Program-made: the position numbers and the translations under genes | DNA from: Rhabditophanes sp. KR3021 | Taxonomy: Eukaryota > Nematoda > Chromadorea > Rhabditida > Alloionematidae | Length of the DNA: 64,000 bases | Assembly: GCA_963281155.1 (NCBI GenBank) | Contig: CAUJLY010000002.1 | Coordinates: 4,526,001-4,590,000, forward strand | Direction: 5' to 3' | The notes under the pieces: generated by a model | What the model saw: only the letters and a program-made list of their open reading frames with translations | Database searches by the model: none | Told to the model about the DNA's origin: nothing | Part shown: piece after piece, positions 57,081-64,000 of the stretch | Layout: every line of letters begins with the position of its first letter | Position numbering within the stretch: position 1 is the stretch's first letter

Positions 57081-60000
57081 ATGAAGTCATCGTTGGCTAT
57101 TTTATTGGCAGTTGCCACATTAACATCGAGTACCAACGTTTGTGTTAAAAATCCATGTGCTCCGTTAGTTTAAAAAATATTTATTAAAACAAAAATATTA
57201 AAAAATCAAATACTGAAAAGTTAAATCGAATACTGCCATTTAAACCCATGAAGGGTTCTTCCATTTTTAATGTATGCAGAAATAGTTGTTGCTGCTGAAT
57301 TTACGGATTGTGCTGCACTTCTAGTTGATTCATGAATAGCAACTATTTCATCTTCTTCATCCAACTGAGCAATCTCCCTTGCATTTGAGTGTAAGTTATT
57401 TTCTTGAGCAGTTGCCCATTCTAAATTGTCAACAAAGTCATATTTCTTGTTTCCGTTTAAGTGGTTTATTTGTAGCTCATTTTCAGGATTGTCAATAAAA
57501 GCCAAATCAACAAGACGGTGAGCATAAAAACTTTTATTCCCATGATTGAGCATTTTAATACCAATACTAAAATATCCATCCTTAGTAGCAAAAGGACGAA
57601 GAGGACGTTGCAACATAAAATTCCTAACATTGCCAAGATTTAAAACTTCATAATTTTGATCAATACCTTCCCGAATAGTTCTTCTCCATTCGACCATAGG
57701 AAAGCTAACTCCATATAATCATCAATTACATTTTCATATGTATCATCCGTAGCTCTATTCTTTAGCCAAGTGATGATTTCTGAGGTAATTCTTTCTCTAG
57801 AGTTTTCCACAATTTTTTGATTGTGATAGAAGTATAGCGTGGGAAAGCTTTTAATGTCAGGATAAACTTAGGGGAAAGCTGTTGAATCTAAGCTGACCAG
57901 TTTGATTAAAGATCCTTCATCGTTTAATTGAGTGGCAAAATTTGGAGCCAATAGTTTTGCATGGGGACATCTAAATATATTACATAAAGCTTTATGATTA
58001 TTATTAGACTTACCCAGGAGCATAGACATTAATTAATATAGTATCATTCGTTTCAAAAGCGCTGTTGTAGTTTTCCTAAAATGTATATTATACTACGGTG
58101 TTGTCATTAGGATCAGACATAATAATTGAGATTAACAAGAAAGTATCCTTTATTATAAAAACCAAAGTCGAAAATGATGGCTATTCAAAAGATAAATTAA
58201 GATTTAGAAAAATTTAAAAAAACATTTAATTAAGAGTCTTTCTAAATTACATTAATTCTATAGAAATAGAAGTTATGCCGACATTGTAAGCATCATTGAC
58301 TCATCTGCCGCTATGGCTAATGGGAATTTTGATGCTGTTAAAAGTACTTTGGCTAGGTAACTTTTGGTGTTGTTTATTTCTAATGAGTTATAATTTATAG
58401 CATAGCTGCAGCCGTAACCATTGGAAGTGGCGAAGATGAAGTACAAATGTCCTTTTATACTTTTTCTAAAACTGCTAAATCATATGGACTTTTGAGTGCA
58501 GGAAATAGTAATGCTAGTGTACAAGCTATCATCAATACAATTTCTTTTGATGGATATGGTGATAGAAATATTGATCAGTGAGTGTATTATATACATATTT
58601 ATAATTTATTATTTGTTAGAGCAATTACTATTGAAGAAAGTGAAGTAACTGCCGCTAATGGATTACGTTCAGCTGCTAGAAAGATTTTACTTATTTTCTC
58701 AGGAGATGGTTTGTTAAACAAATATTTAAAAGTGTTGTTGAAAAACATTCATTATTATTCAAATACAAGGTTTATTAATCAGGGTGGGCATTTCCCTACT
58801 TTGGCCTTTTTTGAAAGTGGGCATAGTGGGGGAACATTTATTTTTTAGTAAAAAGTTTGTATTTTATATTAGTAAAACTTTACAGCCATATTGTTGGGAG
58901 TTCAAAATTTGCCAAACAGTATTTCGGCAAGTAACACTCATGTTGAGTCAAGTACACACCCCCACTTTTCTTCAATCTTACAGTTAGGCCTACAAAATCG
59001 GCAATTCCGTTCTTTGCCAATTCTATTTTTAAGAGTAGTTTTCCAAATCTGGTTATTGCAACTGTCACCATGGGCTTTGCATTTGAAATATATTACATCT
59101 GCAGCTTTTAGAAGTTTGAACTGCTTTTTGTTAGCATTTAGAATATGATCCAATTCGTATTCACCGGCATATTGACCAGCCAAAATATACTCTTCTCGTA
59201 CCAACTCATATTGTGCATTGTCCACAACTCTACAACCGCATTTACAAGCATTTACTACAGAAAATACAATCCTGTACTGCCGTCATTGAAGTACGACCAG
59301 CTTTACCTATCCAAATAAATGTTTGTCACATGTGAGGTGATCAGAACATTCAAGCCATCTTTTCAAGGGCTGGACTTGTTTAAATGGAATGAGAACTCCA
59401 TTTCATGATTGTAATAATTTCCACCCTTTAACTTTGGAGCTCCTATGTAATCAGCCATTACCTTTTTCAGACGTTCTTCCCTTGAAAGTGGAGCAGAAAC
59501 AGGCTTAGGCTTTTCCAAAGATAAGCATTGCTAGTACTTATTTAAATACCTAATTATTAACCTAAGATGTAAAAGCCTTTTATTAATTATTATATCTAAT
59601 TCCATTTTTTTAAATGACTAGTATTTTATTTTTCTACAATTACAATTTAAAACAATTTTTTAAAGTAACTTAAGTTTCTTAACTTGATCTATTAGTTTAT
59701 TATTATATACCATAAATAATGGAGTTAATTTGTTACCGAAATTCCACTCAATACCTTTGCCTAAGTACATCTCCTCGTATAGAGCTGTACTTAACCACTA
59801 GGTAAAAATAAGCCAAACTAGGTTATAAATATTTTACTCTTGCGTATATACTTGGGTTACGATATGTCTAGCTGAAAGTAATTGTCTGCTTAAGGTTTTA
59901 CTGGCCCACTTCCATCAAATTCTGGAAGTCTTCAAGCTCTCCAAGGAAAATACGATGAAGTCATTTCTATTGGTATGGGATCTGCTGCTATCAAAAATAA

Positions 60001-61498
60001 CATTGATGAACTGTCCAACTTTGCTGGATCAGGAGAAAATTTGTTCTTTACCGGTAAATTAATACACACATTTTTATGATTTTTTATGCTTTTTTATAAT
60101 TTTAGGAGCCCCAGACCAACTTCAATATGTCCAATTGGCAATTTTGAAGAATGCCTGTTATAACTTTAAGCCAAATGCATCCCCAGCACCAACAACAGCC
60201 AAACCAACTCAATCTCCAAGTGTATCTTGTGACGTATCAACTCTATCCTATGATATCTTCCTCATTCTCGACAACAGTAACGTATTGGCTGACGGAGTTT
60301 TCCAGGCCATCAAGCAACAACTTGTCGACTTTGTTGCTCCTTACTCTTTGGGATCTAAGACTCAAGTTGGTGTTTACGCCGTTGCTCTTGACATTCAAAT
60401 GTACTATACTTCATTCGAAAACAGACAATCTGGAGCTTATGTTCTTTCTGCCCTTCAAAACATGGCTCAAGGGTATGTTATCTTTATTTTAACTCATAAT
60501 AATAATTCTCTTTTTTTAGTAAGTGGGCAAAATTTATTAAACAAATCAAAATTAAAAGAAGATAACAGTTTTTACAATTAACATGATTAATATTATTATT
60601 AGCTCCAAAAAATTCTCCAAGAATTAGATCAGCGACATCACCATTCATTTGTGGAAACATATGATGCACTTCATCAAAGTATGGCTTTCCGGACTGGCAG
60701 TTTGTCAGTTGAGGTCTTAGGGCATTAATTAGGATAGCCTCAACATTTTCTGCTACATCTTCTGACTGGTACACATCTTTAATACAATAACATTTTTCTC
60801 ATTAGATGATTCATCCCAAATTACTTCTTTGATCCAATCTTCCTTTTTGTCGAATAGCATTTCCAATTCAATGGCATGGTCGAAGCTTGATTTGTCGTTT
60901 GTCATTATATCTTCATAAGTATCAGTTTCACCTATGTATCGAAATGCCTTCTTTACACCTGCTGAAGTCTAATTGTTATGCACACGCCTTGGGTCTGCTA
61001 TCACATAGATACTACATCTTTAATGAATTAAAATGGTTTCAAAAGTTGGGGGTGAAAAGATAAAAGATCCAAAATGAATAGCTCTTTTTAATTCAATTAT
61101 TAACATTATATGGTTCAGAAGCTAATGATGGTCAAGCCACGAACTTAGCATTCGAAACAATTATCCATAGATATCTTCCCCAAACCAGCACTAATGGAAA
61201 ACAGCAACTTGTAGTTTATATCACAGGTAACACCAACTTTGATGTATCACCCGTCGCTGCCCTTCAAAAGATGCATTCTCAATACGGAGTCAATTCTCTT
61301 GTAGTCAAAGCAGGATCATCAGCTTCTGCTACTTCGTTGAAACCACTAGCCGGAGGTGCATCATGTATATACGATGTTACTGCGTCGGGTAGTGCTGGCA
61401 TTGCAGCTTGGTTACAAGACTCTACTTGCAAGTAAGTTTTTTGTTCTTCAAACTGTTGTAAATTAATTTATTCTCTTAGGAAATCTTACTGTCTTTAA
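57081..61498 (+). CDS. Secreted protein with two VWA domains
   Basis: Exons 57081-57163, 58270-58356, 58401-58577, 58620-58708, 59895-60053, 60106-60472, 61119-61431 and 61480-61498. A signal peptide (LAILLAVATLTSS) precedes a first VWA domain (SYADIVSIIDSSAAMANGNF, then LLIFSGDGFTGPL). A Thr/Pro linker follows (SPAPTTAKPTQSPS), then a second VWA domain (YDIFLILDNSNVLADG, then QQLVVYITGN). A C-terminal CKKSYCL ends the protein. In both VWAs the metal site is altered: D-S-S and D-N-S are present but the exact DxSxS is not. Frame is kept at all junctions except exon 6 to 7, where no GT-AG pair I can see restores it. A missed micro-exon or real damage is possible. Introns 1, 4 and 6 (0.6-1.2 kb) contain antisense elements. 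Confidence 0.75.
57221..57697 (-). CDS. HNH homing-endonuclease-like protein (NUMOD4-HNH-NUMOD1)
   Basis: An intact 158-codon ORF from ATG 57697 to the stop at 57221, inside intron 1 of the plus-strand two-VWA gene. Residues 1-30 match NUMOD4 (EWRRTIREG, YEVLNLGNVRNF). Residues about 55-104 are an HNH_3-type nuclease: HRLVDLAFIDNP, the catalytic INHLNGNK, and NLEWATAQENNLHS. Residues about 112-156 look like a NUMOD1 DNA-binding helix-turn-helix (STRSAAQSVNSAATTIS, GRTLHGFKW). This complete architecture is typical of phage, bacterial intron and large-DNA-virus homing endonucleases and is unexpected in an animal nucleus. No stops or frameshifts. It probably makes or made site-specific DNA breaks; activity is not shown. 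Confidence 0.88.
   Translation of the reverse strand: MVEWRRTIREGIDQNYEVLNLGNVRNFMLQRPLRPFATKDGYFSIGIKMLNHGNKSFYAHRLVDLAFIDNPENELQINHLNGNKKYDFVDNLEWATAQENNLHSNAREIAQLDEEDEIVAIHESTRSAAQSVNSAATTISAYIKNGRTLHGFKWQYSI
57640..58120 (-). pseudogene. Decayed protein-disulfide-isomerase (thioredoxin-fold) domain
   Basis: Immediately upstream of the HNH ORF on the same strand and in the same VWA-gene intron. From ATG 58120 the reading (ENYNSAFETNDTILINVYAP, a 44 bp intron, CPHAKLLAPNFATQL, FPTLYFYHNQKIVENSRER) follows a PDI a-domain. The active site CGHC has become CPHA and the preceding Trp is Gly. There is an in-frame TAA just before VYPDIKSFP and a 21-bp stop-containing gap near the start. It keeps a normal spliceable intron, so it is a DNA-level copy rather than a retrocopy. 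It overlaps the start of the HNH ORF. Confidence 0.65.
58778..58850. mobile_element. Truncated relative of the MITE-like element
   Basis: CAGGGTGGGCATTTCCCTAC with ACTTTGGC following mirrors the left end of the element at 36550, and GAAAGTGGGC echoes its interior arm. No matching right end was found. It sits in intron 4 of the two-VWA gene, next to the zinc-protein relic. Confidence 0.45.
58938..59530 (-). pseudogene. Antisense zinc-binding-protein relic F in a VWA-gene intron
   Basis: In intron 4 of the plus-strand two-VWA gene. The minus strand reads SREERLKKVMADYIGAPKL, then after shifts WLECSDHLTCDKHLFG and DCIFCSKC, then an open stretch to 58938 with NACKCGCRVV. That stretch continues with AGQYAGEYELDHIL, IYFKCKAHGDSC and IGKERNCRFCRP. 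The C/H spacing suggests treble-clef or FLYWCH-like zinc sites. The ADYIGAP start resembles ANYIGMT of copy D and RYIGET of copy E, so it may be a distant member of the same element family. Several frameshifts/stops. Confidence 0.45.
60560..60985 (-). pseudogene. Antisense intronic copy E of the dispersed ORF family
   Basis: In intron 6 of the plus-strand two-VWA gene. The minus strand reads AFRYIGETDTYEDIMTND, IELEMLFDKKEDWIKEVIW and NEKNVIVLK. A frameshift follows, then DVYQSEDVAENVEAILINAL, NCQSGKPYFDEVHHMFPQM and DVADLILGEFFGANN. These align in order with copy D (VLKRTY, NIKDILI, DSGKPTYD, LFP, LILQEFL). One frameshift is visible and no start codon. Confidence 0.62.
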
Positions 61499-62166
61499 TA
61501 AACCACCTATATTCTAATAAAATATTTGCAGTCTAAAGTTGGTGTGTTTGGTTGTACGATAATAAATAAAAAAGACAATTTAAAAAACTATTTATTATAT
61601 TAATACTCAAATAGATACCTCAATTACATTAATAAAAAACAATGACAGCGTATAAGTCCACTGATGACATATGCAAATGCATACGTTTAATAAAAATGAC
61701 ATCAATATTAATTATGATAATAGCGGTAGTGCTGAAAAATTATACATTTAATTTACAAAATTAGTTTTAAATTTAAAAATAATTTGACTTGGTAGATAGA
61801 TGTTAATAATAGAATACAGTTAATATGAAGATGAGTATAAAATGAATATAGAAATGAATGCAAATGAAGATACGTGATTATAGTATGAAAATTGCACCAG
61901 ATTAAAAAACCGATCATTGGAAGTATATTTAATTACGGGGAGTGTAGAAAGCTAATAATATTCTAGGAATAACAAATTGAAAGTAGTTGTTATCAATAGT
62001 GAGATAAAGGAGTATAAGCTCATTAATGTTTGTTATCGTTGCACGATCAATAAGATGGTTCCTGGCTGGTTACTATTGAAAATGATCATGAATAAATATT
62101 ATGAAGTAATATAAGCTCTCAAATATTATATTACACAAGAGATCGAAAGGGGGAATGGAGTCATTT
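61499..62166. other. Convergent intergenic region
   Basis: 668 bp between the two-VWA stop (+) and the zinc-finger homeobox stop (-). AT-rich; an AATAAA at about 61516 suits the VWA gene's 3' end. No other feature. Confidence 0.5.
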
Positions 62167-64000
62167 TCACTTTTTGAGAAGTACGGAATTTCGAGCTGAA
62201 ACGTGGCCAGGTGTTTCACAGTGGGCTTTGTATTCAACTTGTGAGCCGAAACGCGATTCACACTTGCTACATTCAATGTGTGTTTGGATTAATTTAAAGA
62301 CTGTGTCAACTCCTGTGCAAACTAATTGCTGGTGATTTTTGAGTAATTCATTTGACTGGAAAACATTTCGACAGCTGATGCAGCACCAACCGGTCTCAAG
62401 ATTCTTTTTTAATGAGCATTTGAAGTCGATGGGTGACACTTTTGATTCAAGACTTTCGTAGGGAAGTCCATCTTGAGTAAAGACAGTAGAATGGGCTCCT
62501 TTGTCAATGTCGCTATTTATTTGAGCCATTACACTTTCATTTATTTGCAAAAGTTTAATTGGCGTTCCAAACAAATTTTGACCCATCATCATGTTAGGAA
62601 AGCCGGCATTGCCTAGTCCATACATCAAACTAAAAGACAAAGCTGGATCAATGGTAGCAGGAGTTTCTCCTCTATCAGCAGAAGTCTTTTTCTTGGATCC
62701 ACTTCCACTGCTCCTTCCTTCACCCTTCTCCAAAAGGGAAGCTAAGCTATTTTTGAATGACGGTGAAGATTCACTATTGTCAGAACTTAAACTTTTGATT
62801 TTGTTGATGTGCTGTGCTGTGAAAATGTGATCTTGCATACTTGTATTTGTTTGATTGTAGTTGACATTGCACAAGTCACACTTTTGTGAAGTACTTTCTA
62901 AAAAAGCAGCGTCTGAATCGTCTAGTCCGGAAGCTCTCTTTTTTCTATAAAAAGATGTAATCAAATATGTATATGAAAACGAAAAATAATGCAACAAATA
63001 TTTTAAATGTAAACAAACCTTGAAGCTCTTTTGTTCTGAAAATAGACTTGCACCACACGCTTATGAAGACCAATTGAAGCACCTAAAGCTTCGCATTCAG
63101 CCATACTTGGAGTTTTGTAGTCGTTAAAAATACTCGTCATTACATGAACTTGTAAAGGTGAAAGATGAGTTCTGTATCTTTTAGAATTATTCATTGAAGA
63201 TGGAGATGTAGATCTTAAGTGGGATAATGATCTGGGGGCTCTGGTTGAAGTGGTACCTCCTGGGGAAATAGAATTGGAAACACTATATTCGACAGTGTTA
63301 TCTTCGGTATCACTGCTATTATTGCCATCAGATCCATTACGTTGAAGGGTTGTTGATAAGTCTAAGGGGAATGTTGATAGCATAGAAAAGGGATTGGCCG
63401 CTGAAAAGTTAGCGTTTTCCTCCCCGGAGTTGTCCTCATCATCTTCGGTGATATCTGGGTAGGAATCTAATGTAAAGCAGGATAGGAGTGGAATCTCACT
63501 ATGATTCGCATTGATGTGAGCTGTTAGTGTTTCCTTACTGTAAAACGGAGCCTTACATATCATGCATCTTTTGCGAAACAAACTTTCTCTTTCTTTGCTT
63601 TTAAACTATAAAGCAATGGTTATAGTGATAAATACAACGTAATGACGATAGTTATTACCGTCTCGTGATTTTTTAATTAGAAGCAATAGTAAAAGTGTGA
63701 TAGTAATATAGTATTTATTGGTTTTGTAAAAAACGTACCAAATTAAGCATGGCTTCACTTTTATCCTTAGCAATCATTTGGAAAAAATCATCCTGGCTAG
63801 GAGTAGACTCGGTAGCGGTTGCATTTAATTTTTTGGCAAGTAAAGCGTCAATTCCGGTGTTGCCTAGTAACGAAGCACCATTTACGATACTCATTAATTG
63901 GCTTGACATCGAGGAAGCTTCGGCTTTGTCGTTTTCACTTAAATTTTCGTCAACGAATTTGTTGTCTTTTTTCAATGATTGGTCGTCATCTTTGTAGCAG
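62167..64000 (-). CDS. zfh-2: ZFHX/zfh-2-type zinc-finger homeobox protein, C-terminal part (partial)
   Basis: Three exons are visible (64000-63739 continuing off the edge, 63605-63019, 62944-62167). A C2H2 finger (CMICKAPF, then HINANH) is followed by an acidic/Ser-rich stretch. Next comes a homeodomain starting [15 protein letters not shown] with helix 3 [16 protein letters not shown]. Two or three more C2H2-type fingers follow (CDLCNVNYN with [24 protein letters not shown] with HCETPGH). Alternating fingers and divergent homeodomains are the signature of ZFHX3/4, Drosophila zfh2 and C. elegans ZFH-2. These are large neuronal/developmental transcription factors. The homeodomain has FQNKR in place of FQNRR, as in other ZFHX domains. 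The N-terminal bulk lies beyond the window. Confidence 0.88.

Noticed and set aside
57221..57697. Bacterial contamination carrying the HNH gene
   Set aside because: Host exons of one VWA gene lie in frame on both sides, and the local base composition and short introns match the rest of the window.

Overview
This window is animal nuclear DNA, almost certainly from a nematode. It is very AT-rich. Genes are split by short introns (often 40-60 bp) that mostly use GTAAG-type donors and short TTTTAG/TTTAAG acceptors. The gene set includes nematode-type families: a chemoreceptor GPCR, a nematode-type carbohydrate sulfotransferase and secreted VWA/EGF proteins. Most of the reading frames are not single-ORF genes, so I rebuilt the exon structures by eye, requiring GT-AG (once GC-AG) boundaries and a conserved frame. 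In every finished model except one the summed exon length divides by three. Gene symbols are C. elegans or human family names given by resemblance, not by search.

Layout, left to right. 0-12 kb: the tail of an unknown gene, a 7TM receptor, an LPCAT3-like MBOAT acyltransferase (-), V-ATPase subunit F (+), a caudal/pal-1 homeobox gene (-), CNOT2 (-), mitoribosomal mS38 (+) and SLY1 (-). 12-19 kb: a 1,608-residue secreted EGF/VWA-like protein (+). 19-28 kb: a fatty-acid-binding protein (-) and a POT-family peptide transporter of 10 exons (+). 28-39 kb: a minus-strand cluster of a Lys/Ser-rich membrane protein, ATP synthase epsilon, a UQCC5/SMIM4-like protein, another one-TM protein and ACMSD. 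A complete 13-exon Cys-loop receptor gene lies on the opposite strand inside a 5.4 kb ACMSD intron. 39-52 kb: Aurora kinase (+), a dibasic-repeat secreted protein (-), PIP4P/TMEM55 (-) and HIP1R/Sla2 (-). 51-57 kb: Nup85 (+), a sulfotransferase (+) and a small Cys-rich membrane protein (-). 57-64 kb: a secreted two-VWA protein (+) and the 3' part of a ZFHX/zfh-2-type gene (-).

The most unusual feature is what sits in the oversized introns. While ordinary introns are about 50 bp, the 0.6-2.2 kb introns of five genes carry coding sequence or coding relics, always antisense to the host gene. Four of these (near 14.9, 16.6, 49.1 and 60.7 kb) share one unrecognised protein domain with matching motifs in the same order, so they are copies of one dispersed element family, mostly frameshifted. 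A fifth intron holds an intact NUMOD4-HNH-NUMOD1 homing-endonuclease-like ORF next to a decayed protein-disulfide-isomerase domain. Others hold a zinc-binding-like relic, a possible TFIIS-like relic and unassigned fragments. A short terminal-inverted-repeat element occurs in one intron, with a partial relative in another. This looks like an unrecognised mobile family, or families, that inserts in or survives only in introns and in antisense orientation, possibly carrying captured gene pieces.
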